Shown: positions 9,681 through 19,589 of the stretch, in pieces
Position numbering within the stretch: position 1 is the first letter of the stretch
Layout of the letters: each line of letters begins with the position of its first letter
NCBI RefSeq assembly: GCF_004331645.1
Contig: NZ_SJSK01000004.1
Span: 186,001 to 250,000, forward strand
Origin: Pedobacter frigiditerrae
GTDB lineage: Bacteria > Bacteroidota > Bacteroidia > Sphingobacteriales > Sphingobacteriaceae
DNA: 64,000 nucleotides
Direction: 5' to 3'
Program-made: the position numbers and the translations under genes
Notes under the pieces: generated by a model
What the model was told of the DNA's origin: nothing
Seen by the model: the letters and a program-made list of their open reading frames with translations, nothing else
The model's database searches: none

Positions 9681-9690
9681 GAAAGGAGAT
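9681..9690 (+). promoter_or_regulatory. Strong Shine-Dalgarno of the DHFR-like gene
   Basis: GAAAGGAGAT ends 6 bases before the ATG at 9697, and the AAGGAG core lies 8 nt from it. Most neighbouring genes here have only A/T-rich leaders, so this canonical site stands out and fixes the start. Confidence 0.7.
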
Positions 9691-9696
9691 CATACC

Positions 9697-10290
9697 ATGA
9701 GAAAAATAATCGTGCTATCAATGATCACGTTAGATGGGGTAATGCAAGCCCCAGGTGGTCCTGATGAGGATACATCTGGCAATTTTAAATATGGAGGTTG
9801 GGTTGCGCCATTTGGCGATGAAGATTCAGACAAGGTAATGCAAAGATTGATGAAACCAGCAGATATTTTATTGGGCAGAAAAACATTTCAGATTTGGGAA
9901 CCCTATTGGCCTAAAAACACAGCGTTTTGGCCAACTATAAACGAGGTAACAAAATATGTAATGTCTACAACCCTTACCCAATCTGAATGGGAAAATACAG
10001 TTTTCTTGAATAGCTTATCAGACATTGAACAGCTGAAAAACTCAAATGGTGCTGATCTACAAGTTTGGGGCAGTGCAGAGCTGATTCAGCTGTTACTTAA
10101 GCATGATCTAGTTGATGAGCTTTGGTTAATGATCCATCCAATAACATTGGGTAAGGGCAAAAAAATATTTACCGACGGACCGTTTCCCGCAGCATTTACT
10201 TTAATAGAGAGTACTGTTACGCCTAGTGGGGTAATCTTTGTGAATTACAAACGAGCTGGAGAAGTAAAAACAGGTAATGCAGGAGCTTAG
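9697..10290 (+). CDS. Dihydrofolate-reductase-like (RibD C-terminal domain) protein
   Basis: 197 aa and cytoplasmic. It begins MRKIIVLSMITLDGVMQAPG, the typical start of YyaP/YwjB-type DHFR-fold proteins. LLGRKTFQIWEPYWP and LQVWGSAELIQLLL follow the RibD-C pattern of an NADPH-binding Rossmann-like core. Such proteins probably reduce small substrates with NADPH; the physiological substrate is unknown. It is a single-gene unit on the plus strand between minus-strand genes, with a canonical ribosome binding site and a hairpin 4 bp after the stop. An isolated acquired gene is possible. Confidence 0.85.
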   Translation: MRKIIVLSMITLDGVMQAPGGPDEDTSGNFKYGGWVAPFGDEDSDKVMQRLMKPADILLGRKTFQIWEPYWPKNTAFWPTINEVTKYVMSTTLTQSEWENTVFLNSLSDIEQLKNSNGADLQVWGSAELIQLLLKHDLVDELWLMIHPITLGKGKKIFTDGPFPAAFTLIESTVTPSGVIFVNYKRAGEVKTGNAGA

Positions 10291-10293
10291 AAA

Positions 10294-10340
10294 GAAACCA
10301 GCATGAGCATATACATTGCTTGTATGCTCATACTAGTTTC
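10294..10340 (+). terminator. Hairpin terminator after the DHFR-like gene
   Basis: GAAAC/GTTTC outer arms and ATGAGCATA/TATGCTCAT inner arms form an interrupted stem starting 4 nt after the stop. There is no long T-run, so intrinsic termination is likely but not certain. Confidence 0.5.
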
Positions 10341-10376
10341 ATTAACAAATAAGTAGGTTTATAAGGTAATCCTGTT

Positions 10377-11648
10377 CTAACGTAATTTAGCATACCGCAG
10401 TAATGCTTCAAGAAAGTAATAATCTGCATAAACTAGGGGTACATCAATTTCAGTTTTATGAGGTAAACTACCTACGCAGTGTTTTAAGATAAACCCAGCA
10501 TTGGTGCCTGTTTTTGCCAAATATTCATCACCAGATAATGATTTAAGCATTTGTTCGGCAGGTTTAAAATACTTGCCATGACCATCCTTAGAGAAAGTAC
10601 TTAACTCTAGCAAAGCTGAAGCCACTAAGGCAGCAGCAGAAGCATCGCGTGGGATGTAGGCTAATTTATTGGCATTATAATCAAAATCTGGTGTATAACC
10701 TTTTTGTTCGGCATTAAAGTCCCAATATGGGATTTTATCTTTTGGTAAGTTAGGGTGATTGATATAAAAGTCAGCTGCTTTTTGAGCTGCTGCTAAAAAA
10801 CGTTTGTCTTTAGTTTCCCTGTACATCATGGTAAAACCATAAATGGCCCAACCTTGCCCCCTACTCCAAGTCGAATTGTCCGCATAGCCTTGGTTGGTTT
10901 GCTGGTGCAATACTTTACCATTGGCATCATAGTCAACCACATGATAAGTACTAAAATCTGCTCTGAAATGGTTTTTCATTGTATTTAAGGCATGGCTCAT
11001 GGCTACTTTCTTATACTTAGGATTACCTGTAATCTTAGAAACATAACAAAGCATTTCCAAATTCATCATGTTGTCTATAATCACTGGGTATTGCCAGGTA
11101 GTTTTCTGGTCCCAAGATTTTTTTGCGTTCCATGATTTGATTAATCCAATTTTGGGGTCAAAACGAGTTAAAGCAGACTCGGCAGATTGGATAAGTATCT
11201 TTCGGTATTTCTCTAACTTTTTAGGATCCTTTTCAAACCTCATTGCATTGCCAAAGGAACAATACATGACAAAACCTATGTCATGATGTTGCGTTAAAAA
11301 TTGCGCCTGCTCCAGTGCTTCAGTCCATTTAGTGGCTGCAGTTTTCCATTGCGGATTTTTAGTATAGTCGTAAAGGTACCACAAGCTGCCAGCAAAAAAC
11401 CCTTGGGTCCAATCCCACACATCTGTTGTTCTTAATGAGCCATCGCTATTAGTGGTGCGAGGAAAACGAGTGATATCGGTTGATGTTTTGAGCAAATCAT
11501 TATATTGCTTTTGGGCAACTGTAAAATCTTTCTTAATCAACGTTGATTTAGGCGATTGCCATAAAAATGAAGAAGCTGTTACAGCAACTACAAATGCCGA
11601 TACCAGCAGTAGGTTTTGTTTTTTGATTTTTAAATTAGTTAATTTCAT
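10377..11648 (-). CDS. GH88 unsaturated glucuronyl hydrolase-like enzyme
   Basis: 423 aa with an N-terminal signal/anchor (LLLVSAFVVAVTASSFLW). The fold is (alpha/alpha)6. The two Asp residues used by the family are in HHDIGFVMYCSFGNA (about residue 120) and IIDNMMNLEML (about residue 190). The enzyme hydrates the unsaturated uronic acid left at the non-reducing end after polysaccharide lyase action. It follows the beta-helix protein by 44 bp and is the last gene of the SusCD locus, which implies a uronate-containing glycan (for example a glycosaminoglycan, pectin side chain or gellan-like polymer) as the target. GH105 is related, but the motifs fit GH88 better. Confidence 0.88.
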   Translation of the reverse strand: MKLTNLKIKKQNLLLVSAFVVAVTASSFLWQSPKSTLIKKDFTVAQKQYNDLLKTSTDITRFPRTTNSDGSLRTTDVWDWTQGFFAGSLWYLYDYTKNPQWKTAATKWTEALEQAQFLTQHHDIGFVMYCSFGNAMRFEKDPKKLEKYRKILIQSAESALTRFDPKIGLIKSWNAKKSWDQKTTWQYPVIIDNMMNLEMLCYVSKITGNPKYKKVAMSHALNTMKNHFRADFSTYHVVDYDANGKVLHQQTNQGYADNSTWSRGQGWAIYGFTMMYRETKDKRFLAAAQKAADFYINHPNLPKDKIPYWDFNAEQKGYTPDFDYNANKLAYIPRDASAAALVASALLELSTFSKDGHGKYFKPAEQMLKSLSGDEYLAKTGTNAGFILKHCVGSLPHKTEIDVPLVYADYYFLEALLRYAKLR

Positions 11649-11692
11649 TTTGTGTTTTTGAATGTGAAAGATTGCTAAAGGTTAATTAACAG

Positions 11693-13264
11693 CTACTTTA
11701 ACTGCTGTAACCAAGTAGGCACTTTTTTTAAACGTTGTTGTAATTGTGCTTGGTAAAGTGAGATGGGAGTGACTTGTTTATCCAATCCTTCTAAATAGCT
11801 TAAATTCTCCCTTTTAAAAGTGGTACCCTTACTTATAAATCCAGCAACAATAGGTTGCACCATTTTAAACCAAACATCTTCTTTGTCGTCTGGCCAAAAA
11901 TTAAAATCTTTAATGGCTGCGTTGGTTTGTTTATAATTCCAAAACACTAATCCTTGCAAGTGATTGGGCAAATTTTCTATGGCCCCTCCTTGATGCCCCG
12001 CCATGAAACCTCCAGTAACATTGTCTAATAAAGTATTTCTGGGCTGACTGGCATGTGATTCAAAGGAGGTGTTGGCTGGATAAGTGCAATTATAAATTAC
12101 CGTATTAACTGCCCCATGTGAGCTACCGAAAGAGTGCCACTGTGAAGCTTCATCTACTAAATTGGCCAACAAAACATTGGTAGAATGATTGGAAGTAATG
12201 GCCTCATGACCAGCATTGCCTGTAACTGTACAATTTAAGATACTTACATTGGCACTTTGTTGTACAATGGCTGCAATACTGCAATTAGTGAACCTGCAAT
12301 TGCGCATCCATGAATTGGTAACTCTTGAGAACATGAAAAGGTTAAATCCACTGTCATCTTTCCAAGAAGCATGGTGCACAAACTTGGTTTGCCAGTTGCC
12401 CACAAAGGAAATATCTTCAATACCAACTTCTTCTGCATTTGCAAATCTCGAAACAGTCCAACCATATTTTGGATCTATATTGATTGCTATCGGTGCATGC
12501 AAACCAATTGTTAAGCCATCCATTTTAACTACTTGATAGTATAAACAAACATCTACTCCTTTTTCTACAAGGTATTTCCAATTTTGGTTAAGTTCATGTT
12601 TGCCCAAAGTTTCTTGAATTAATGCAGGCGAGTTATTTAACATCTTTAATGCAATCCAATCCCCCACCTTTAACTGGCCAATTTTATCGAGAGTTAATTC
12701 AATAGCTCCAACCTTAGCCGTTTTTTGTACCTGACCAACCTCCATATCCCTGCCACCAGCGGTAAAGGTTATCATAGGTCTACCAGTCCACATTTGCTTT
12801 GGATTTATTGGAGCTAACATCTCCTTCATGAATAATTCTGTTCCTCCTTGCCCTGCACCACTGCCCCGAAAAATGATGTTACTCCCTTTTGAGACAATGC
12901 CTTTAACTTGAGCCGTATCTTGATTAATTAAAAACCTACCCTTTGGAAAAAAGACAATCCCAGATCCATTTTTGTTGGCTGCATTAATTGCTGCCTGAAT
13001 AGCATCCTTATCTGAAATTTCATCATTTGGTATGGCTCCATAATCAATAACATTAAACACCTTGTAGTCTTTCATATCGGGGATGGCTTTTACACCACTG
13101 TGGTAACCAGCATAGGAGAAATCTGGCAATATAGATTGTTCTTTATCTTTTTGATAGGCTTGGAACAATTGTGATGGTACAGTTGATTGTCCCATTGCAA
13201 GGTTCACTACAAATAGCGTAAACAAAAGAGTGCCACTAAATATTTTTTGATGAATTGAAATCAT
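11693..13264 (-). CDS. Secreted right-handed beta-helix protein (pectate-lyase-3 type; DUF4955-like C-terminus)
   Basis: I place the start at the Met at 13264 (MISIHQKIFSG), because a signal peptide ending NLAMGQ follows; the frame runs to 13336 but the extra 24 residues spoil the signal sequence. The N-terminal part (FNVIDYGAIPNDEISDKDA, then AIQAAINAANKNGSGIVFFP) is the pectate lyase superfamily repeat start. Repeated NCTVTGNAGH-type coils follow. The last 100 residues, including LVFWNYKQ and EDVWFKMVQPI, look like DUF4955. In a SusCD locus with GH88, a lyase or uronate hydrolase role is likely. No catalytic residue assignment is possible by eye. Confidence 0.75.
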   Translation of the reverse strand: MISIHQKIFSGTLLFTLFVVNLAMGQSTVPSQLFQAYQKDKEQSILPDFSYAGYHSGVKAIPDMKDYKVFNVIDYGAIPNDEISDKDAIQAAINAANKNGSGIVFFPKGRFLINQDTAQVKGIVSKGSNIIFRGSGAGQGGTELFMKEMLAPINPKQMWTGRPMITFTAGGRDMEVGQVQKTAKVGAIELTLDKIGQLKVGDWIALKMLNNSPALIQETLGKHELNQNWKYLVEKGVDVCLYYQVVKMDGLTIGLHAPIAINIDPKYGWTVSRFANAEEVGIEDISFVGNWQTKFVHHASWKDDSGFNLFMFSRVTNSWMRNCRFTNCSIAAIVQQSANVSILNCTVTGNAGHEAITSNHSTNVLLANLVDEASQWHSFGSSHGAVNTVIYNCTYPANTSFESHASQPRNTLLDNVTGGFMAGHQGGAIENLPNHLQGLVFWNYKQTNAAIKDFNFWPDDKEDVWFKMVQPIVAGFISKGTTFKRENLSYLEGLDKQVTPISLYQAQLQQRLKKVPTWLQQLK

Positions 13265-13421
13265 AAGATTTTTAAAAAGTATTAGGTTAGTCATAATGGC
13301 TAAACATAAATCAAGCCCAGCGTTATTAAAAAACACTTTATCTGGTATGCATAAGCTTGATTATTGTTAATGAAATTATATTGGAAGAAAAGTCAAACCC
13401 CTTCGTATCTAGTCGAAAGAC

Positions 13422-14333
13422 CTAAGGGATAATTTCGATATCAAATTCTTTCATCACCTGTTTATTATCATTTAAAGTATTGTTGCTAGCAATAAAGATC
13501 ACTTTATATTTTCCTACAGCAGTGTATTGAAACGTATAGTTTTTTAATGGTGCCGAAGTGAGGTTTTTAATCGGGATACTCACATCTGGCGCCACCTTAG
13601 TTAAATCTAGTGGTTTGCTTATGGCCCAAGTCTCATTGGTAGGTGCAGTAGCTCCACCACCTATAACCTGAATTTGTGTAGCGGAGGCAATCCAACTACC
13701 ACTTGCTGGTGTTCTTACATTTCCATATACCGTCCATGAAATATCCGAAAGACTAGTAACATTAACGGTAGATCCATCAGGCAACAAGTTGTTGACAGCA
13801 AAATTCTTAAACGTCCAAGTTTTTTGAGTAGAACCAGTAACTCCATTGTATTTCAGAGCAAGGTATAATGGTTTTCCAGCTACATATAAATCTGAAAGTA
13901 CTATTTTTCCTGAAGCTGTATTATCAGCACCGGTAGAAAGTATGGCCCTATTGGTAATATCTGTCCAATTTGCATTTACCACACTGGCCGAATCAAGTGC
14001 CATTAGGTTATTAGATGCCAACAATTTTAAGGTATTGGTCTGTACACCAAATTGTGCATATGATGTAAACTGAAGACTCGGCTCTCCGGCTGCAGAAGTA
14101 CGATTTTTATTGGCATAGGTAAAGCCTGCCGTACCTGGATAGGTTATAATTGTGTTTGCATTTCCTGTAGTTGTATATTTACAGGTATCACCAAGCTTAA
14201 ATACGAAGGCATTGCCATTTTTAGACCTTGCATTGCTTAGTTGGATGTCCCAATTTGGTTCTTCAACTAGTAAGGATTTTTCGCAGCTTGCAAAGAGGCA
14301 AACGAAAAGGGTAAGTATGATAAAGTTTTTCAT
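13422..14333 (-). CDS. SusE/F-position surface lipoprotein, DUF5017-like
   Basis: 303 aa. Lipobox LFVCLFASC with Cys at about residue 16, then the acidic EKSLLVEEPNWD, consistent with export to the cell surface. Two beta-sandwich-like regions follow; the order and motifs (LNDNKQVMKEFDIEI at the end) match DUF5017-type proteins found beside SusD genes. The presumed role is glycan binding at the outer surface, like SusE/SusF. It lies 74 bp downstream of susD. Binding specificity cannot be inferred. Confidence 0.7.
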   Translation of the reverse strand: MKNFIILTLFVCLFASCEKSLLVEEPNWDIQLSNARSKNGNAFVFKLGDTCKYTTTGNANTIITYPGTAGFTYANKNRTSAAGEPSLQFTSYAQFGVQTNTLKLLASNNLMALDSASVVNANWTDITNRAILSTGADNTASGKIVLSDLYVAGKPLYLALKYNGVTGSTQKTWTFKNFAVNNLLPDGSTVNVTSLSDISWTVYGNVRTPASGSWIASATQIQVIGGGATAPTNETWAISKPLDLTKVAPDVSIPIKNLTSAPLKNYTFQYTAVGKYKVIFIASNNTLNDNKQVMKEFDIEIIP

Positions 14334-14407
14334 CTATTTATAGTTTATTTTTAAAGGTGATGAAGCCTACCTACTACAGGCAGGGCTCATGTTAATTTAA
14401 TTTAGGT

Positions 14408-16294
14408 TTACCAACCAGCATTTTGCACCAGTGATTTATTTAAATTAAGTTCATAATCAGGAATAGGGAGCCAAATATTTCTAGGCGCTACATTTCTTGC
14501 CCCAGTTAATCCATTTGCACTGGCACTGGCACCGTTAGCTTCACAATAGATCTTAAACGTAATCATGTCCTGATAGAAATTGCCCCAACGGGTAACATCG
14601 TTTTTGCGTAATGACTCCGCATTAAACTCACGTAATCTTTCATCACGTATAGCAAGCTGGAAATTTTCCTTACTTAAACCTGTGATTAAATTAGCTTCGG
14701 TACCTGTAGTAATAGTTGCCGTTGCAATTGCTCCCGTTCCATTTCCACCTGTAATGGTTACAGTAGGTGCAGCGGTATAATAGCTTCCAGTTGCAATAAT
14801 ACCCGGACTGGTTATATTGATCCCCGTTACTCTACCCGCAGAGATAGTTGCGGTAGCTGTGGCACCAGCACCACCCCCACCTGTAATGGTTACCGTAGGC
14901 ACCGTAGTGTAACCAGTTCCTCCGTTAGTAACGCTAATCGTTTTAACCACATTACCATTTAAAATGCCATACCCCCTTTTGCGAACCATGTTAATGGCAT
15001 CATAAGCTGTTAAGCTACCCCCTGTTGGTACAGTACTTGACCCAACCAGCTCATTTGCAGCTTCAGCATACATTAGTAAAATATCCGAATAGCGAATTAC
15101 AGGCCAGTTTATGCCATAAATCCCCAAGTTACGTGCTTCTGCTGGCGCATATTCTCTTCTAAATTTACCCGATGGCATTAACCAAGGATTAGTTACCGGA
15201 TTTTTCACCCTAGCACCAGAAGAAATAGCATAAATATAGTTTGAGCAATTCCAATCTCTTCTTAAATCAAAGGAAGTTTTAGGTGTAGAAGTGCTACTGG
15301 CATTAACCTCATAAGCATCAAATAAATTACGCGTAACGTATACCCAACTCACGGCACTGTATGAAGATGGATCATTGGCAACAATTGTAGAAGGAATCCC
15401 GAAGAAATTTCCAATATCATTAGCTCCCTTTGTTACCGTTCCAGCTGGAGCGGTAGCAAAACCCCATTCTAAAATGTTCTCTTTAACATCATATTTATCT
15501 TGCATTAGATTAATAAATACCTGCTTATAATCTGGGTTTAGTGCGTGTTGACCTGAGTTGATCACTTTTGCACAATAATCTACAGCGTTTTGGTATTTAG
15601 TAGCATCATTTACAGGATAACCTGCCATATACAAGTATGTTCTAGCCAACATGGCCTGTACTGCTGTAACGGTTACCACATCATTATAACCCAAACTTGC
15701 AGATGTATAGCCCTGTAATAAACCTTCGGCTTCTTTTAAGTCTGTTTCAATCTGTGCATAAACTTGCTTTGGATTAGATGCAGGAATATCAATATCGGTA
15801 ATAGATGAAGGTTTTAAACTGATCACTACATTTTGAAAATGTGTAGTTAAAAGCCAATAATAATAAGCCCGCAAGAATAAAGTTTGTCCTTTAATTCTAT
15901 TTCTATTGGTCTCATTCATAGTTGGCTTATTGATATTATCCAATAAGATATTCGCATTATTAATTCCCTGATAGCAGGCCAACCAAATGGCATGTACGTT
16001 TACATTTGAAGGCGTGAGGGTATATCTAAATCCTCTTGAATCTCCATCAGCTGCTCTATTAGATAGTAATTCATCGGCTGTTTCATAGTAACCTGTTAAT
16101 ATCTGTCCGTATAAGCGGGGGCTCATCATAGGCCCATAAACACCGTTTAGCGCCTGTTGCAGTTGTTCTTGTGTATTAAAATAATTCGCTGGTGTATAAA
16201 AATCAGTTGGCTCTGTCTCTAATGCTTTTTTGCAAGAGCAAATACTGATCACAAAGCAGATCAGAAGTATATATTTTAGTTTCATGACATTCAT
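14408..16294 (-). CDS. SusD/RagB-family outer-membrane glycan-binding lipoprotein with Gly-rich insert
   Basis: 628 aa. Lipobox ICFVISICSC, then KKALETEPTDFYT, as usual for SusD. TPR-like helices (GQTLFLRAYYYWLLT) and the C-terminal block (AIRDERLREFNAES) are intact. Between about residues 445 and 535 sits an unusual insert made of two Gly/Thr-rich units: GYTTVPTVTITGGGGAGAT and YYTAAPTVTITGGNGTGAI. This kind of repeat is better known from adhesins and tail proteins. SusD forms the lid of the SusC transporter. It lies 10 bp downstream of susC. Confidence 0.92.
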   Translation of the reverse strand: MNVMKLKYILLICFVISICSCKKALETEPTDFYTPANYFNTQEQLQQALNGVYGPMMSPRLYGQILTGYYETADELLSNRAADGDSRGFRYTLTPSNVNVHAIWLACYQGINNANILLDNINKPTMNETNRNRIKGQTLFLRAYYYWLLTTHFQNVVISLKPSSITDIDIPASNPKQVYAQIETDLKEAEGLLQGYTSASLGYNDVVTVTAVQAMLARTYLYMAGYPVNDATKYQNAVDYCAKVINSGQHALNPDYKQVFINLMQDKYDVKENILEWGFATAPAGTVTKGANDIGNFFGIPSTIVANDPSSYSAVSWVYVTRNLFDAYEVNASSTSTPKTSFDLRRDWNCSNYIYAISSGARVKNPVTNPWLMPSGKFRREYAPAEARNLGIYGINWPVIRYSDILLMYAEAANELVGSSTVPTGGSLTAYDAINMVRKRGYGILNGNVVKTISVTNGGTGYTTVPTVTITGGGGAGATATATISAGRVTGINITSPGIIATGSYYTAAPTVTITGGNGTGAIATATITTGTEANLITGLSKENFQLAIRDERLREFNAESLRKNDVTRWGNFYQDMITFKIYCEANGASASANGLTGARNVAPRNIWLPIPDYELNLNKSLVQNAGW

Positions 16295-16304
16295 AATTTT
16301 TAGA

Positions 16305-19300
16305 TTAAAAAGTAGCGTTTACACCAAATACAATAGTTAATGAATGTGGGTATCCTGCGTAATCAAACCCTGGCGTGAGGTTACTCTGTCTAGAAGAGAT
16401 CTCTGGATCCATACCTGAATATCTGGTGATAGTAGCCAGATTTTGTGCCGAAACATTAATGCGTAAATTGTTCATCCCCCATCTTTGAATGGTGTTCTTA
16501 GGTACAGTATATCCAAACGAGACTGTTCTCAATTTTAAATAAGAACCATCCTCAATTACCCTCGAGGAATAGGCTGCAGCTCCCTGTCCACCTGCCCTGA
16601 AATAAGTATTGTTGGGATTAATTGGTGTCCAACGTTCTGCATAACTTGCAAATTGATTTAAGTTAGGGTTTGCTACGATACCACCTTCAAAAATGTATCT
16701 ATTGGCATTGATTACGTCATTTCCTACAGACCATTGCAACAATACATTCAGGTCAAATCCTTTATAGCTAAAGTTATTGGAAAAACCACCGGTATATTTA
16801 GGCAATCCATTTCCAATAACGGTATAATCAGAACCATTAATTAATAGGTCTCCATTAATATCCTTGTACTTCACATCTCCAGGTTGCACTGCAGTTCTTG
16901 CGGCTAAATTGGTTGTTACATTAGATTTAAGCAAATAGGTGCCGTTGGGCATTTTATCAAAATCACCATACTGATAAACACCATCAGAAGCCAATCCGTA
17001 CATTTGCCCCAATGGGTTTCCAACCATAGATATATAAGGGAACAAACCGCTATAAGTAGTGTTAAAAAAGGTTCCATTACCCGCTAAGAGGTAATTCTGG
17101 TTATCTGTTAGTGCCAAGATTTTGTTCTGGTTAAAACTGATATTGAAATTGGTAGACCAGCTAAAATCTTTGGTTACAATATTTCTCGAATCAATTGAAA
17201 GCTCTAATCCTTGGTTTTGCAAACTTCCAACATTTTTAAATCCAGCACTTCCCTCTACTCCTATTGAGTAAGGCAACGAGGCATTTAATAAAAGGTCTTT
17301 GGTTTTTTTGCGATAGATATCGGCTGTAACACTGATCCTATCTTTTAGAAAACCTAAATCTAAGCCAATATTAGTTTGCTCACTGGTTTCCCACCTCAGG
17401 TTTTCATTACCAATAGCAGAAAGATAAGTTCCGTTTTGAGCAGGCTGATTATTAGCAGAATACCAATAGTTTGTATTTGACAACTGCAGTTGTTGCATAT
17501 AGGCAAAATCGCCTACTCTATTGTTACCAGATTGACCGAAACCTACACGCAACTTTGCATTTGAAATCCAATTAAGGTTTTTCATGAATTCTTCATTGCT
17601 AAAACGCCAAGCTCCAGATACAGAAGGGAAATAACCCCACTTACTTCCTGGAGGGAATTTCGAAGAACCATCAGCTCTAACAGAAGCTGTTAATAAGTAC
17701 TTAGATTTGTAATCATAGTTTACCCTGGCCAATACCGACTGCATGGCCCACCTAGAGCTATTAGAAACCCTGCTGGTATTAGCAGCGGCAGCTAAGTCAA
17801 GCCCATCCAAACCTAAATCTTCATTAGGTAATTGAAAAGCAGTGAAAGACCTGTTCGAGCTATTGTTACCTTGTGCATTATAGTTTACTAAGGCGTTAAA
17901 ATTATGGTTCTTGCCAAGTTTAGCCTTGTAATTTAAAGTGTTATCTGACAACCAACTTGCTTGATTTGCAAAACCAATGGTTCCATTAGGACCAGATGCC
18001 ACATACTTGCTACCTGCTTGTGTTTTAGAGTTGTTTAGGATGTTGGTTTCGACATTATTTTTGGTAATGCCCCCAGCTACTCTAAAGGTAAGATTCTTTA
18101 AAATGGCATATTCTGCATAAGCATTGGCGGTTAGGTTATTCGTTTTAAATCTTGTTTGTTGATTTTGAAGGTTAAGTAAAGGGTTTACCCGATAATCTTG
18201 ATTATTGCCAAATTCATTAACTGGATCGTAAAAATCTACCAATGGATCATAGTTTTTTCCCGAAACAGATACACCATTAGTTGGTCTTTGCCCCCATACC
18301 GAATAAAGAAGTACAGATGAGGCATAAAAATTGGTGGCACTTACCGGAATACCAAACTGTTCGCTATTAGCATAATTGGCATTTATCCCTGCTTTAATTT
18401 TGTTATTGATCTTCTGATCTAAAACAAACCTACCTTGATATCTTCTAAAACCACCAAACTTCACAATACCTTTCTGGTTGTTAAAATTACCAGAAATAGC
18501 ATACTGGGTACCCTCCGTGCCACCTCTAATGGCAATATCGTGGTTTTGATTTTGCCCTGTTTGATAAACATAATCCTGCATATCAAGGCTTGTAGCATTT
18601 CTATACGAATCTAGTGTAGTACCATTTTTAAGATAGGTAGAATCTGCAAATGGCGAGTTAAGATCTTTAACATACCTTACAAATTCGTAGGCATCCATTA
18701 ACTTAATTTTTTCTGGTACCTTTTGAATTCCGTAATAGGCATTATAAACAACTTGAGGGGGGCCCGATTTACCTTTTTTAGTGGTAATTAAAACTACCCC
18801 ATTAGCTCCTCTGGCACCATATATAGCCGTAGCTGATGCATCTTTTAATACATCTATTGATTCGATGTCAGATGGACTGATAGAATTTGCATTAGAAGAT
18901 TCAGAAGGGAAACCATCTACTACATACAGCGGCGAATTATCTTGTGTAATGGAACCCGCTCCCCTAATTATAATATTAGCCACAGCACCTGGTTGCCCAT
19001 CGCTGCTTTGTACCTGAACGCCGGCAACTCTACCCGCCAAAGCTTCATCAAATGATTTTACTGGAGCTTTAGCAAAATCTTTCATGTTTACAGAGCCAAT
19101 TGACCCTGTTAAGTCGCTTCTTTTCTGGGTACCATACCCCACAACAACCACATCATTTAGGCTTGTTGAGCTAGGACTCATTGATACATTAATGCTTGTC
19201 TTTGTTCCTACTATTACTTCTTGTGTAGTATAACCAATATAGTTAAAAACTAAACGGTCTGTGGCTAAAGCCTGAATTTTGAATTTTCCATCTTTATCCG

Positions 19301-19505
19301 TTTGAACACTTTGCTTTGTGCCTTTAACCAAGATAGATACCCCCGGTAGCACTTCGCTTTTTTCGTCTATCACAAGACCCACTATCGTTTTCTGCTGACT
19401 ATAAACTTTAGTAGTTAATAATAAAGAGATCAAAAGAATCAAAAGCTTAGGAATAACCCAGCACCTAAGTCCTCTCACCCCACGTTCATTGTAAAGTTTG
19501 TTCAT
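16305..19505 (-). CDS. SusC/RagA-family TonB-dependent outer-membrane transporter
   Basis: 1066 aa. Signal peptide, then a CarboxypepD_reg-like domain (VGLVIDEKSEVLPGVSILVK), the SusC signature VVVVGYGTQKRSDLTGS, a plug domain (APVKSFDEALAGRVAGVQV, IIIRGAGS, LYVVDGFPS, IYGARGANGVVLITTKKGK) and a beta-barrel ending in ...NATF with a terminal Phe. It imports oligosaccharides over the outer membrane using TonB energy, together with the downstream SusD. Upstream lies a 267-bp gap with a promoter-like element and a direct repeat, then the HTCS gene in the same orientation. The long basic leader before the signal sequence is normal for SusC. Confidence 0.95.
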   Translation of the reverse strand: MNKLYNERGVRGLRCWVIPKLLILLISLLLTTKVYSQQKTIVGLVIDEKSEVLPGVSILVKGTKQSVQTDKDGKFKIQALATDRLVFNYIGYTTQEVIVGTKTSINVSMSPSSTSLNDVVVVGYGTQKRSDLTGSIGSVNMKDFAKAPVKSFDEALAGRVAGVQVQSSDGQPGAVANIIIRGAGSITQDNSPLYVVDGFPSESSNANSISPSDIESIDVLKDASATAIYGARGANGVVLITTKKGKSGPPQVVYNAYYGIQKVPEKIKLMDAYEFVRYVKDLNSPFADSTYLKNGTTLDSYRNATSLDMQDYVYQTGQNQNHDIAIRGGTEGTQYAISGNFNNQKGIVKFGGFRRYQGRFVLDQKINNKIKAGINANYANSEQFGIPVSATNFYASSVLLYSVWGQRPTNGVSVSGKNYDPLVDFYDPVNEFGNNQDYRVNPLLNLQNQQTRFKTNNLTANAYAEYAILKNLTFRVAGGITKNNVETNILNNSKTQAGSKYVASGPNGTIGFANQASWLSDNTLNYKAKLGKNHNFNALVNYNAQGNNSSNRSFTAFQLPNEDLGLDGLDLAAAANTSRVSNSSRWAMQSVLARVNYDYKSKYLLTASVRADGSSKFPPGSKWGYFPSVSGAWRFSNEEFMKNLNWISNAKLRVGFGQSGNNRVGDFAYMQQLQLSNTNYWYSANNQPAQNGTYLSAIGNENLRWETSEQTNIGLDLGFLKDRISVTADIYRKKTKDLLLNASLPYSIGVEGSAGFKNVGSLQNQGLELSIDSRNIVTKDFSWSTNFNISFNQNKILALTDNQNYLLAGNGTFFNTTYSGLFPYISMVGNPLGQMYGLASDGVYQYGDFDKMPNGTYLLKSNVTTNLAARTAVQPGDVKYKDINGDLLINGSDYTVIGNGLPKYTGGFSNNFSYKGFDLNVLLQWSVGNDVINANRYIFEGGIVANPNLNQFASYAERWTPINPNNTYFRAGGQGAAAYSSRVIEDGSYLKLRTVSFGYTVPKNTIQRWGMNNLRINVSAQNLATITRYSGMDPEISSRQSNLTPGFDYAGYPHSLTIVFGVNATF

Positions 19506-19565
19506 AATTTTAATTGTTTAATTTGGTTAGTGGCTTTTTTATTGTAAAGCCTAATTACAACACAT

Positions 19566-19573
19566 CAAAATTA
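19566..19573 (-). promoter_or_regulatory. Candidate -7 element (TAATTTTG) of the susC operon
   Basis: On the minus strand TAATTTTG matches the Bacteroidota TAnnTTTG element, about 60 nt upstream of the SusC start. A clear -33 TTTG at the right distance was not found. Confidence 0.35.
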
Positions 19574-19589
19574 CCTAGCTATAGCCAAA

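Noticed and set aside
14362..14387. Hairpin between SusD and the DUF5017-like gene as terminator
   Set aside because: The stem is short and imperfect and lacks a T-run; at most a processing site.
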